Part shown: one piece after another, positions 26,188-35,065 of the stretch
Position numbering within the stretch: the stretch's first letter is position 1
Layout: the number at the start of each line of letters is the position of its first letter
Assembly (NCBI RefSeq): GCF_010682105.1
Contig: NZ_JAAGWH010000041.1
Location: 80,503 to 144,502 of the forward strand
Length of the DNA stretch: 64,000 nucleotides
From: Modestobacter muralis
GTDB taxonomy: Bacteria; Actinomycetota; Actinomycetes; Mycobacteriales; Geodermatophilaceae
Direction of reading: 5' to 3'
Program-made: the position numbers and the translations under genes
Notes under the pieces: generated by a model
What the model was told of the DNA's origin: nothing
Databases searched by the model: none
Seen by the model: the letters and a program-made list of their open reading frames with translations, nothing else

Positions 26188-27618
26188 TCACCCGGGACGG
26201 CGTTCCCGCCGGTCGGTCACCGACGTCCGGGCGGCCGCGGCCAGGACGTGCGGGCGCAGCAGCGCCGTCGGCCGATCGAGCATGCCGTAGACCCGGATGT
26301 CGACGTCAGCCACCGCCGGGTCCCAGGTGGCGGCAGCCAGCACCCGGTCGAGGAAGCCGTACTGCAGCCGCGCCGCGACTCCTGGCCGCGCACCGCCGGC
26401 GGCGGGGAAGCACGTGTCCTGGTTCGTCGAGACCGACCACGGGAGCACGTTCCGCCGCGCCAGGCGTCGCTGGAACCGCGCGGCGAGGCCGTCCAGCCCA
26501 CCCTCGGGGAACCGGCGACGCTGGCCGCGGAGGCACTCGTCCAGCGTCTCCACACCCAGGGCCGCGGTCGTGATGCCCTGCCCGTACACGGGGTTGAAGG
26601 CGCAGACCGCGTCGCCGAGGACCACGAACCGCTCCGGCCAGCGCTGCATGCGGTGGAACTCCCACCGCCGGTTCGTCGTCCCCCGGTGGGCGACGGCCGG
26701 GCCGAGCGGTTCGGCGTCGGCGATCGCCTCGGCGATGAGCGGGTGGGGCAGGCGGCGCGCGAAGGCGGTGAACCCCGCGTCGTCAGTGGGCGGGTGGTCA
26801 CCCCCGGCGCCCATCAGCGCCAGCATCCACCGGCCGCCCTCGACCGGGTAGAGGTACCCGCCGATCCGGCTCGACGGTGGCTGCGCCAGCACCATCGCCG
26901 CCTTCCAGTCGGCGGTGAGCCCCTCGGGCACCCGGTAGGTCCGGGTCGCATAGGCGAGCTGGGGGTCGATCAGGATGAGCCGGGGCGTCCCGTAGCCGAG
27001 CTCGGTCAACCACGCCGGGGCACGCGAGCCCCGTCCGGACGCGTCGACGACGAGGTCCGCGTCGACCTCCGCCTCGGCGCCGTCGCGGTCCCGGGTCACC
27101 AGCCCGACGACGCCACGGTCGTCGGCCCGCAACCGGGTCACCTGACGTCCGGTGACGAGCGTGACACCGGACAGGGCGCACAGCCGCCGGCGCACGGTGG
27201 CCTCGATCAGCGGCCGACTGGCCGACAGCGCCTCGAAGCCGACCGCGCGCCGGTCGACCAGGCCGGCGGGTGTCAGCATCTGCACGTCGCCGGGGAGCTG
27301 CAGCAGGACCGCCCCGGCCGCCAGCAGGTCGCCGCCCCACCCGGGGAACAGCGCCTCGATGCTCTGCCGGCCGCGGGCCAGCAGCACGTGCAGCTGACGC
27401 CCGTGCGGCACCCCCCGCCGGGCGTCCGCGCCGTCCGGGAGCTCGTCCCGTTCCACCACCGTGACCTGCGGGAAGTGGTCGGCCAGCACCCGGGCGGCGA
27501 GCAGACCCGCCATGCTCCCGCCGATCACCACCGCGTGCGCGGCGCGATCCGCAGGGGCACCTGATCGACGGCGCGCGACCAGGCCGGGGCGAGGTGGGAC
27601 GGCAGGTGACCGGGCCAC
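26188..27618 (-). CDS. FAD-dependent monooxygenase/oxidoreductase
   Basis: This 476-residue flavoprotein resembles UbiH/PHBH-type hydroxylases. Its dinucleotide-binding HAVVIGGSMAGLLAARVLAD has the second glycine replaced by Ser, common in this subgroup. DLVVDASGRGSRAP is the DG-type motif, and FVVLGDAVCAFNPVYGQGIT is the FAD ribityl GD motif. The conserved RRGVPHGRQLHVLLARG region follows the first strand. The start is GTG 27618, because GGAGG lies 9 bases upstream; the frame extends to 27669. It is probably co-transcribed with the downstream epimerase/reductase. The substrate is unknown. Confidence 0.87.
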   Translation of the reverse strand: MARSPAVPPRPGLVARRRSGAPADRAAHAVVIGGSMAGLLAARVLADHFPQVTVVERDELPDGADARRGVPHGRQLHVLLARGRQSIEALFPGWGGDLLAAGAVLLQLPGDVQMLTPAGLVDRRAVGFEALSASRPLIEATVRRRLCALSGVTLVTGRQVTRLRADDRGVVGLVTRDRDGAEAEVDADLVVDASGRGSRAPAWLTELGYGTPRLILIDPQLAYATRTYRVPEGLTADWKAAMVLAQPPSSRIGGYLYPVEGGRWMLALMGAGGDHPPTDDAGFTAFARRLPHPLIAEAIADAEPLGPAVAHRGTTNRRWEFHRMQRWPERFVVLGDAVCAFNPVYGQGITTAALGVETLDECLRGQRRRFPEGGLDGLAARFQRRLARRNVLPWSVSTNQDTCFPAAGGARPGVAARLQYGFLDRVLAAATWDPAVADVDIRVYGMLDRPTALLRPHVLAAAARTSVTDRRERRPG

Positions 27619-27728
27619 GGCTGGCTCCCTCCGCCGGGGGCGGTCGGAGGGACCGCCCGGGCAGGACAACGGTCCCAGGAGCGACCCTCACGGGGAAGCC
27701 CCGTCGGCGACCCTGCGGAGCGGCCAGG

Positions 27729-28202
27729 TCAAACCGGGGGCGCGGCGCCGGTCGGGGCGGTGCGGGTGGGCCGGCAGACGAGCACCGGGCAGGGCGCGGA
27801 GTGCTGCACCCGCGCGGCGGTGGTGCCCAGCAGGATGGTCGCGGTCAGCCCGCGCCCGCCCGACGCCAGGGAGATGAGCCCGGCGCCGACCTCCTCGGCC
27901 GCCCGGATGATCTCCGCGGCGGGCGAGCCGCTGCGCACCCGCCGGTGCACGGTGGGGCCCCAGCCGTCGAACACCGCCGCCACGACGTCGACCGCGGCCG
28001 CGGCGTCGGCCTGGAAGCTGATGTCGGTCGGTTCGGCGTTGCGGCGCCCGGGGAGCTCGTTGGCGAAGGGCACCGCGGCGTACGGGCTCACGACGGCGAC
28101 CACGGTGACCTCGGTGATCTCCCGGCCGTCGGCGATCTGCTGGAACTGCTCGGCGGCGGCCAGCGAGGCCTGCGACCCGTCGGTGGCGACGACGACGTGC
28201 AC
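27729..28202 (-). CDS. Universal stress protein (UspA family)
   Basis: This single UspA domain of 157 residues has VVVATDGSQASLAAAEQF at the N-terminus (first nucleotide-binding aspartate) and the SGGRGLTATILLGTTAARV block corresponding to the ATP-binding glycine motif, ending CPVLVCRP. The start GTG 28202 has GGAGG 8 bases away. GTG 28208, overlapping the permease stop as GTGA, is equally possible. It is coupled to the APC permease upstream, a frequent pairing in which the Usp is thought to regulate the transporter. Confidence 0.9.
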   Translation of the reverse strand: MHVVVATDGSQASLAAAEQFQQIADGREITEVTVVAVVSPYAAVPFANELPGRRNAEPTDISFQADAAAAVDVVAAVFDGWGPTVHRRVRSGSPAAEIIRAAEEVGAGLISLASGGRGLTATILLGTTAARVQHSAPCPVLVCRPTRTAPTGAAPPV

Positions 28203-28204
28203 GC

Positions 28205-29626
28205 TCACGCCCTCCCATCGGTCTCGGTGGTGACGGCGGCCGGTGGCCGGCGCCCCGTGCTGACGCGCTCGGCGAGGTACAGGACGACGCCGAGGGCGAG
28301 CAGTCCGGCCACCCACAACAGCGACCCGGGGTCGTCGTAGAGGGTGTAGACCAGCACGACCAGGTTGCCGACGATGCCCAGGTAGAGCAGCGGCGTGCTC
28401 GCCCGGTAGGTGTCCGGGGTCTCGTCGCTGCCCCGCAGCCTCAGGCAGGCGACGATGACCAGCGCGTAGATGAAGAGCAGGAACACCACGGTGATGGTGG
28501 CCAGCCGGTCGACGACGTCGAGCTCGGAGCCGGTCAACTGGATGACCGCACCGATCACCAGCAGTGAGCCGACGACGCAGACCCCGAAGAGCAGGGCCAC
28601 GTAGGGGCTGCGGCGGGTCGGGTGGACCTTGGCGAAGACCCCGGGGACGACGTCCTCGCGGGCCATCCCGTAGAGGATCCGGGACTGGGCGACGACGGTG
28701 ACCAGCGCGGTGTTGCTGATGGCGACCATGGCGATGAGGCCGAAGACGACGAGCATGACGTCCACCGGGACAGGCAGCAGGTCGGCGCGGATGACCTCCA
28801 GCAGCGTGTTGCCCGACAGCGTCTCGATCGGCACGGCCAGCGCGGCGGCGAGGGAGACCAACACGTAGACCGCACCGGCGGTCACCATGCCGCCGATCAG
28901 CGCCCGCGGGAAGGCCCGCGAGGGGTCGATGGTCTCCTCCGCCACGTTGGCCGCGTTCTCGAACCCGGTCATGGCGAAGAAGGCCAGCGAGACGCCGGAG
29001 ACCACGGCGATGGCCTTGCTGCCCTCACCGCTGAACTCCAGGAGCACCGCGGGGTCGGAGATGCCCTGGACGAGGGCGATCACGCCGATGACCATGATCA
29101 GGAGCAGGCCGCTGAGCTCGATGAACGTCAGGACGACGTTGAGCCCGACCGACTCGCTGATCCCGATCAGGTTGATCACCGTGATGACCGCGATGAAGGC
29201 CAGCGCGATCAGCAGGGTGGGGATGACAGCGTCCTCGGACATCCCGACGACGCCGGCGAAGTAGCGGACGAAGCCCGAGGCCAGCGAGCCGACGGCGGCC
29301 ATGTTGGCCGAGAGCATGCAGATGGTGATGAAGAAGGTCAGCACCGGACGCCGGAACGCCTTGTTGACGTACAGCGAGGCGCCGGCGGCCTGCGGGTACT
29401 TGGTCACCAGCTCGGCGTAGGCCAGGCCGGTGACGGCGGCGACCGCGACCCCGGCCAGGAACGCCATCCAGAACGCCCCGCCCACGGCGGCGGCCACCAG
29501 GCCGATCAGCACGTAGATGCCGGAGCCGAGGACGTCGCCGACGACGTAGAAGTACAGCTGCCTGGCCGTGATCGAGCGCTTGAGTTCGCTGCGCTCGGCG
29601 CTCCCCGCTGCGGCGGACGTCGTCAT
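28205..29626 (-). CDS. APC family amino acid permease
   Basis: This 473-residue transporter has about 12 membrane helices. The N-terminal ITARQLYFYVVGDVLGSGIY carries the substrate-binding GSGIY signature of the APC fold, and the conserved FFAMTGFENAANVAEETIDP lies in helix 6-loop-7 as in cationic or branched-chain amino acid permeases. The start is ATG 29626. The UspA gene follows with near overlap. The substrate cannot be set from sequence; polyamine or amino acid uptake is likely. Confidence 0.9.
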   Translation of the reverse strand: MTTSAAAGSAERSELKRSITARQLYFYVVGDVLGSGIYVLIGLVAAAVGGAFWMAFLAGVAVAAVTGLAYAELVTKYPQAAGASLYVNKAFRRPVLTFFITICMLSANMAAVGSLASGFVRYFAGVVGMSEDAVIPTLLIALAFIAVITVINLIGISESVGLNVVLTFIELSGLLLIMVIGVIALVQGISDPAVLLEFSGEGSKAIAVVSGVSLAFFAMTGFENAANVAEETIDPSRAFPRALIGGMVTAGAVYVLVSLAAALAVPIETLSGNTLLEVIRADLLPVPVDVMLVVFGLIAMVAISNTALVTVVAQSRILYGMAREDVVPGVFAKVHPTRRSPYVALLFGVCVVGSLLVIGAVIQLTGSELDVVDRLATITVVFLLFIYALVIVACLRLRGSDETPDTYRASTPLLYLGIVGNLVVLVYTLYDDPGSLLWVAGLLALGVVLYLAERVSTGRRPPAAVTTETDGRA

Positions 29627-29688
29627 GCAGGCCGAGGCTAGGGCCACGCTGTGACGTGCGCGTGTCGATCGCGCACGCGATGCGCTCC

Positions 29689-29720
29689 GGCCGGGCACCG
29701 GGTGTTCCCGGTGCCCGGCC
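29689..29720 (-). terminator. Perfect hairpin terminator after the SDR gene
   Basis: A 14-bp perfect stem GGCCGGGCACCGGG (29689-29702) with its complement at 29707-29720 and a TGTT loop. It lies 8 bases past the stop codon of the SDR gene (29728) and before the permease start, so it separates the two units. Confidence 0.8.
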
Positions 29721-29727
29721 GCGGCGC

Positions 29728-30531
29728 CTAGTTGCTGGCGTCGCCGTAGTTGAACGTGGTGGTGCAGCCGCCGTCGACGGGCACGATCGAGCCGGTCATG
29801 AACGACGACGCGTCGGAGGCGAGGAACAGCGCCACCGCGGCGACCTCGGCGGGCTGGGCCTGACGGCCCAGCGGCTGCCGGGCGGCGGCCCGCTCCCGCA
29901 CCGCGGTCGCCGCGGCGAAGTCCTCCTCGCTCAGCGTCGGCCCCCGGCGGCCCAGGCCGGTGTCGATGTAGCCGGGGCAGATGGCGTTGACCCGGATGTT
30001 GTCCGGCCCGTAGTCCACGGCCAGCTGGCGGGTCAGGTTGATGATCGCGCCCTTGGACGCGCAGTAGGCCGGCGCCTTGGGGGCGCCGATCAGCCCGTAG
30101 GTCGAGGCGATGTTCACGATCGCGCCGCTGCCGGCGGCCAGGAAGTGCGGGATTGCGTACCTGCTGCACAGGAACGTCCCGCCCAGGTTGACCGCGATCA
30201 CGCGGTCGAAGTCCGCGGGCTCCACCTCGTGCAGCCGCAGCTGCGCGCCGCCCCCGCCGGCGTTGTTCACCAGGACGTCGAGCCCACCGAAGCGGTCGAC
30301 GGCGGCGGCGATCAGCGCCGCGGCCTGATCGGGCACCGCGACGTCGGCGGCCACGAACACCGCCGACCCGCCTGCCTCGGTGATCTCGGCGACGGTGCGC
30401 TCGCCGTCGTCGGTGAGCACGTCGGAGACGACCACGTGCGCGCCGGCCGCCGCGTACGCCGTGGCGATGGCCCGGCCGATCCCGTTGCCCGAGCCGGTGA
30501 CCACGGCGGTCCTACCGTCGATGCGTGTCAT
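29728..30531 (-). CDS. Short-chain dehydrogenase/reductase
   Basis: This classical SDR of 267 residues has cofactor motif VVTGSGNGIGRAIA, DVLVNNAGGGGA (NNAG), catalytic S in IVNIASTYG, YCASKGAI (YxxxK) and the C-terminal FMTGSIVPVDGGCTT. The start is ATG 30531 (TRIDGRTAVV); the frame continues to 30573. The first acidic residue after strand 2 (VVVSDVLTDDGE) suggests NAD preference. A 5' fragment of this gene is duplicated at 25.05-25.17 kb. The substrate is unknown. Confidence 0.92.
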   Translation of the reverse strand: MTRIDGRTAVVTGSGNGIGRAIATAYAAAGAHVVVSDVLTDDGERTVAEITEAGGSAVFVAADVAVPDQAAALIAAAVDRFGGLDVLVNNAGGGGAQLRLHEVEPADFDRVIAVNLGGTFLCSRYAIPHFLAAGSGAIVNIASTYGLIGAPKAPAYCASKGAIINLTRQLAVDYGPDNIRVNAICPGYIDTGLGRRGPTLSEEDFAAATAVRERAAARQPLGRQAQPAEVAAVALFLASDASSFMTGSIVPVDGGCTTTFNYGDASN

Positions 30532-30591
30532 GTGCGGGTGCTCCAGTCGGACGAGGGCAGTTGGTGCACGCATCCAACACGGCCCCTCCGG

Positions 30592-30690
30592 TCACCGGTC
30601 CAGCAGCTCCCGGACGGTCCGGATGACCAGCTCGGGGTCGTGCGCGGCCATGAAGTGACCGGCCGCCGCCGACCGCGCCGGGACGCCCCC
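30592..30690 (-). pseudogene. 3' remnant of an alpha/beta hydrolase gene
   Basis: The minus-strand frame ending at TGA 30592-30594 reads SAAAGHFMAAHDPELVIRTV and ends at a stop after RELLDR. This is the usual C-terminal end of an alpha/beta hydrolase: a GH with the catalytic histidine, then the last helix. Nothing belonging to the same gene precedes it, because the stop of the next gene lies at 30694. It is probably a deletion remnant. Confidence 0.65.
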
Positions 30691-30693
30691 GGA

Positions 30694-32697
30694 TCAGACC
30701 GGCGCGGGTCGCGGGCCGTGCTCGTCGAGCCAGTCGAGCACCGCCAGCCGGGTCGCGCCGGAGAGCCGGTGCCAGTCGACCAGCGGCACCCGCGGCACCC
30801 CGGCGGCGCGGCAGGCGGCGGCCAGCGCCCCGGCCGGCGTCTCGGGGTCCCAGGCCGGGTCGAACACGACCGTCGGGCGGTCGGCCGCAGCAGTGAGCAG
30901 GTCGGCCACGGTGTAGTCGGGGCGGGTCCGCAGCAGCGGCTCGCCGCAGCTGGGCGCGACCAGCACCGCACCGGCCACCGGCACCTCGCCCGGGCCGGCG
31001 CCCAGGGCGAGCACGTGCAGCGCCACCAGCGCCCCGGTTCCGTAGGCGGCGAGCCACACCCGGTCGTGCCCGGTCGCCGCTGCCGCGACCGCGGCCACCG
31101 CGCCCGCGTCGGCGGTCATCCGGCCCAGCGGCGAGGACCCCCGGCCGGGCTGCTCCCCGTAGCGCGGACCGCTGCCCACCGGGTCGGCGCAGGCGACCGA
31201 CCAGCCGGCCGCGGCCAGCTGCGCGGGCAGCGGCTCGGCCTGCTCGTAGCCGGCCTGCCACCCGGTCGCCGCGCAGGGCGGGCCCAGCCACAGCACCAGC
31301 CCCCGCCCGTCCCCGCCGTCCGGCGGGCGCAGCACGGTGACCGGGACGCCGTCCGCCGTCTGCAGCCCCTGCTCCGCTGCGCGGGGCACCGGCACGACGG
31401 GGCGCCCGGCCCGGCCCAGGGCCACGCGGACGGCGCCGCGCAGCTCCGCACCGCGGACCGGCCGCGGGCCGGGTCGCACCCGGTCGGCCGGCCAGACGAG
31501 CGGTGCCGGCACCACGGGCGCGGGCACGCGGCGGCGGGGCGGACCGCCGAGGACCGACTGGGCCCAGTCCAGCTGGGCGGCCACCGCAGACTCGTCGGCC
31601 CGGTGCCCACCGGGCCGCAGCGCCAGCTCCAGCGCGTCGCCCCGGCCCAGCAGGGTGAAGGCCTCCCGGGCGGCGTCGACCGCGGCGCGGGCGGCCGGGA
31701 CGCGCTCCACCGGGTCCGCCACGGCCACCGACACGAACACCGGCCGGGGTGCGGCCAGTGCGAGCAGCTCGTGGGAGTCGGTGGGCAGCCGGTGCTCGCG
31801 CCCGGCGAACCAGCGCAGCCCCGGGTGGTACCAGCCCGGGTAGTACCGGGTCAGCAGCTCGACCCCCTCACCGAAGTGCCGGTCGGTGCACAACCGGGCC
31901 GGGACGGCGCCGAGCACGCCGCTGGAGCTGGACACCACGCCGGCGAACCGGTCGTCGGTGGCGGCGGCCAGCAGCGCGGTCTTGCCGTTGCGGCTGTGCC
32001 CGCCGACCAGCACCCGGCGGGCGTCCACGCCCGGTGCGTCGGTCAGCGCGTCGAGCACCCGGGACAGCGCCCACGCCCGCCAGGCCAGCCGCCCGGCGAC
32101 CAGCGAGGGGAACGCCCGCTCCACGGCCTCGGTGTCGTCGTCGCCGTCCGCGGCCGACACCAGGCAGGCACCCCACCCGCGGGCCAGCGCCGCCTCGGCC
32201 CAGGGACCGTGACTGGACTGCAGCAGGTACACCGGCACGTCGCGGCGCACCCCGGCCGCGGGCACCGGCAGCAGCAGCCGCGCCCGCACCGACCAGCCGT
32301 CCCCGACGACGAGGTCGCGCACCTCCACGCCACCGGCCGTGGTCACCCCGGTGACCCGGACCGGGGTGCGGCGCGGGGCCGGTGGGGTCGTACCCGTGAG
32401 CCACCGGCGCCAGCGGGCGCGCCGCACCGTGCGCCGGGCCGGCCACGCCGCGGCACCGGCCGCCCCGGCCGGCAGGCCCTCCACCGGCGACCACAGCCCG
32501 GTGCGCGCCGGCAGCCGGGCGAAGTCCGGCGCCAGCTCACCGCCGGACGCCCGCCAGGCCTCGAACGGCTCGCTCGGTGGCAGGGCACCGGCGAGCTCCG
32601 CGGTGTACCGCCGCCGCCGCGCTGCGGCCGAGCGGCCGTCGAGCCCGTCCAGCCCGTCGAGTCCGTCGGCGGGGCGGCCGGACAGCGTCTGCGTCAT
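30694..32697 (-). CDS. Two-domain alpha/beta hydrolase (CE15/acetyl-esterase-like N-terminal domain)
   Basis: This 667-residue protein has no signal peptide. An Ala/Arg-rich lead carries an unusual GLDGLDGLDG repeat (residues 12-21). The first hydrolase domain (about 110-400) has nucleophile motif VLVGGHSRNGKTALLAAA, resembling glucuronoyl-esterase (CE15) GCSRxGK, then RPVFVSVAVADPVE and LRPGGHRADE (possible acid and His). A second, weaker hydrolase-like domain (about 440-660) has a nucleophile-elbow position AAYGTGA without Ser, so it is probably non-catalytic. The start is ATG 32697. Carbohydrate ester cleavage is a guess; a cytosolic place is implied. Confidence 0.7.
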   Translation of the reverse strand: MTQTLSGRPADGLDGLDGLDGRSAAARRRRYTAELAGALPPSEPFEAWRASGGELAPDFARLPARTGLWSPVEGLPAGAAGAAAWPARRTVRRARWRRWLTGTTPPAPRRTPVRVTGVTTAGGVEVRDLVVGDGWSVRARLLLPVPAAGVRRDVPVYLLQSSHGPWAEAALARGWGACLVSAADGDDDTEAVERAFPSLVAGRLAWRAWALSRVLDALTDAPGVDARRVLVGGHSRNGKTALLAAATDDRFAGVVSSSSGVLGAVPARLCTDRHFGEGVELLTRYYPGWYHPGLRWFAGREHRLPTDSHELLALAAPRPVFVSVAVADPVERVPAARAAVDAAREAFTLLGRGDALELALRPGGHRADESAVAAQLDWAQSVLGGPPRRRVPAPVVPAPLVWPADRVRPGPRPVRGAELRGAVRVALGRAGRPVVPVPRAAEQGLQTADGVPVTVLRPPDGGDGRGLVLWLGPPCAATGWQAGYEQAEPLPAQLAAAGWSVACADPVGSGPRYGEQPGRGSSPLGRMTADAGAVAAVAAAATGHDRVWLAAYGTGALVALHVLALGAGPGEVPVAGAVLVAPSCGEPLLRTRPDYTVADLLTAAADRPTVVFDPAWDPETPAGALAAACRAAGVPRVPLVDWHRLSGATRLAVLDWLDEHGPRPAPV

Positions 32698-32791
32698 GCA
32701 CCCGCACGCTAGGACCGGGGTGTGTCGGCCGCGGTGTCACACGTGTTGCGTCCGTGCTGCGCGGGACGCGGCGGGCAGGGACAGTGGCGTG

Positions 32792-33679
32792 GTGCGCGTG
32801 CTGCTGGTGATGACCGACGTCGACTGGTACGAGAACGCCGGCTACGCCGACGCGTGGGTGCGGGCGCTGGAGGCCGAGGGCGCCGAGGTCGAGCGGCTGG
32901 CCCGGGTGCCCGCCGACTGGCCGGTCACCGGCCCTCCCGCGGGTCGCTACGACCTGGCGATCGCCCACGTGCTGGTCGAGGAGGTGGTGGCCTACGCGCC
33001 GACCTTCGCCCTGGCCACCCTGCTCGAGGCCGCCGGCGTCCCGCTGCTCAACCCCGTCGCGTCCCTGGTCGCCTCGGCCGACAAGCTCGTCACCCACGCC
33101 GTGTGGGCCGCCGCCGGCCTGCCGCAGCCGGCGGCGTGGGACCTGGCGGAGGTCCGCGACTGGCCGATGCCCGGTCGGCAGATGGTGCTCAAGCCCTCCC
33201 TCGGCGACGGGGCGCGCTACATCGAGCTGGTCGCCGACCTCGACGCCGCGCGCCGGGTCGAGGACGGCTGGCGGGCCGACGAGGCGGCCGGCGGTCACCG
33301 CCGCGGCACGTCGCTGCTGCAGGAGTGGATCGCCGAGCCCGCGTGCGCCCGCGTCTTCGCCACCCCCACCACCACCTCGCTGGTCTACGAGAAGTCCCGG
33401 GACGAGGGCGCACTGGTCACCCACGGCACCACCTACCCACGCGTGTACGAGGCCTCGCCAGAGCTCGCGCAGCTGGCCCAGCGCATGGTCGCGTCCCTCG
33501 GCGGGGGCCTCATGGGCGTCGACGTGCTGATCGAGCCCGGCGGACGCCTGGTGGCGCTGGAGGCCAACGCGCCCTTCGGGTTCGACGTCACCGACCCCGG
33601 GCAGGGCCGTTGGGTGGCCCGCGCCGCGCTGACCGTCGCCGAGCAGGCAGCGGCCGGACGCCGGGCCACCGCGGCGTGA
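32792..33679 (+). CDS. ATP-grasp ligase, RimK-like
   Basis: This 295-residue ATP-grasp protein has an N-terminal pre-ATP domain (VRVLLVMTDVDWYENAGYAD) and SLVASADKLVTHAVWAAAGLPQP (the usual DK entry). MVLKPSLGDGARYIELV carries the ATP-binding lysine and flexible loop, SLLQEWIAEP the hinge, and GVDVLIEPGGRLVALEANAPFGF the metal-binding E and N. Such enzymes join a carboxylate to an amine through an acyl phosphate. The start is GTG 32792 (GTG 32789 adjoining). Its stop overlaps the GTG of the next ATP-grasp gene, so both are made together. Confidence 0.87.
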   Translation: MRVLLVMTDVDWYENAGYADAWVRALEAEGAEVERLARVPADWPVTGPPAGRYDLAIAHVLVEEVVAYAPTFALATLLEAAGVPLLNPVASLVASADKLVTHAVWAAAGLPQPAAWDLAEVRDWPMPGRQMVLKPSLGDGARYIELVADLDAARRVEDGWRADEAAGGHRRGTSLLQEWIAEPACARVFATPTTTSLVYEKSRDEGALVTHGTTYPRVYEASPELAQLAQRMVASLGGGLMGVDVLIEPGGRLVALEANAPFGFDVTDPGQGRWVARAALTVAEQAAAGRRATAA

Positions 33680-35031
33680 GCACCACGAGCCTCGACGAGG
33701 CGCTGCAGCCCGAAGGCGGCGACCGGCCGCACGCGGCCGCGGCACTGCAGGCGGTCCGCGCGTACGGCCCGGCCGCGCTGGCCGACGACGTCGCCCGCGC
33801 GGCGGCCGACCTCGGCCTGGAGCACGGCCCGGCCGGCGAGGCGCACGCCTTCACCGTCGACCCGGTGCCGCGGGTGCTCGAGCACCGCGAGTGGGCGGCG
33901 ATCGCCGCCGGGGTGGACCAGCGGCTGCGGGCGCTGGAGGCGTTCGTCGCCGACGCGCACGGCCCGCGTGAGTCGGTCCGCGCCGGCGTCGTCCCGGCCG
34001 CGGTGCTCGTCACCAACCGCTACCTCGCCCCCGGCCTGCCCACCCCGCGGCGGTGGATCGGGATGGCCGGGCCCGACCTGGTTCGCGGCGCCGACGGGGA
34101 GTTCGTCGTCCTGGAGGACAACGTGCGGACGCCGTCGCTGCTGGCCTACGCGCTGGCCGCCCGCGACCTGGTGGCGCCGCGGCTGGACGTGCAGCCCGCC
34201 CCCGTCCCGGTGCGCGAGGCCGCCGCCGTGGCGATGCGCCGGATGCTGGCCGACGCCACCGACGTCCCCGACCCGGTGGTGGCCGTGCTCGGTGACGGTC
34301 CCCGCAGCGCGGTGTCCTGGGAGATCGACCGGTTCGGGGAGATGGTCGGGGCACCGGTGGTGCTGCCCGCGCAGCTCACCGCCCGCGGCGAGGACCTGCT
34401 GCTGCCCGACGGACGCCGGGTCGACCTGCTGTGGCGGCGCACCAGCGAGGAGCGGCTGACCGACGACGACGGCCGGCCCAACGAGCTGGGGCAGCTGCTG
34501 CTCCCGGCGCTGCGCGCGGGCACGGTCACCGTCGTGAACGCCTTCGGCACCGGTGTCGCCGACGACAAGCGCACCTTCCCCTACGTCGAGGACCTGGTGC
34601 GCCACTTCCTGGGCGAGGAGCCGCTGCTGCGGTCCCAGCCGGCGTACGACCTCGGCGACCCGGGGGTGCTCCCCGGGGTGCTCGACCGGCTGCCCGAGCT
34701 GGTGCTCAAGCCGCGGTCGGGCTCGGGCGGCTGGGGCATCCTGATCGGCCCGCGCGCCACCGCCGACCAGCTGGAGCAGGCCCGCGCCGCGGTCCTGGCC
34801 GCCCCCGGGGAGTGGGTCGCCCAGGAGCCGGTCGCGCTGTCGACCCACCCCACCGTCGTCGGGGGGCGGCTCGCGCCGCGGCACGTGGACTACCGGCCCT
34901 ACGCCTTCTGCACCGACGGCGGCACGGTGGTGCTGCCCGGTGGCCTGACCCGGTTCTCCCTGGCCGCCGGTGACCTGGTGGTCAACGCCTCGCAGGGCGG
35001 CGGCGCCAAGGACACCTGGGTCCCGGGCTGA
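33676..35031 (+). CDS. Circularly permuted ATP-grasp type 2 protein
   Basis: This 451-residue protein of the circularly permuted ATP-grasp family is recognised from VLVTNRYLAPGLPTPRRWIGMAG, FVVLEDNVRTPSLLAYAL (DN/RTPSG-like signature) and LGQLLLPALRAGTVTVVNAFGTGVADDK. PELVLKPRSGSGGWGILIGP is the nucleotide-binding loop. The start GTG 33676 overlaps the stop of the preceding ATP-grasp gene (GTGA). Relatives are often paired with alpha-E and transglutaminase genes; those are absent here. The peptide or amine it ligates is not known. Confidence 0.88.
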   Translation: MSTTSLDEALQPEGGDRPHAAAALQAVRAYGPAALADDVARAAADLGLEHGPAGEAHAFTVDPVPRVLEHREWAAIAAGVDQRLRALEAFVADAHGPRESVRAGVVPAAVLVTNRYLAPGLPTPRRWIGMAGPDLVRGADGEFVVLEDNVRTPSLLAYALAARDLVAPRLDVQPAPVPVREAAAVAMRRMLADATDVPDPVVAVLGDGPRSAVSWEIDRFGEMVGAPVVLPAQLTARGEDLLLPDGRRVDLLWRRTSEERLTDDDGRPNELGQLLLPALRAGTVTVVNAFGTGVADDKRTFPYVEDLVRHFLGEEPLLRSQPAYDLGDPGVLPGVLDRLPELVLKPRSGSGGWGILIGPRATADQLEQARAAVLAAPGEWVAQEPVALSTHPTVVGGRLAPRHVDYRPYAFCTDGGTVVLPGGLTRFSLAAGDLVVNASQGGGAKDTWVPG

Positions 35032-35065
35032 GGGCGACGACGCGCGGGAGGCGGAGGATGGGGGC

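Noticed and set aside
27689..27703. ACGGGG-AAG-CCCCGT hairpin between the monooxygenase and UspA genes
   Set aside because: A 6-bp stem is common by chance at this GC content, and its position does not mark a clear gene end.
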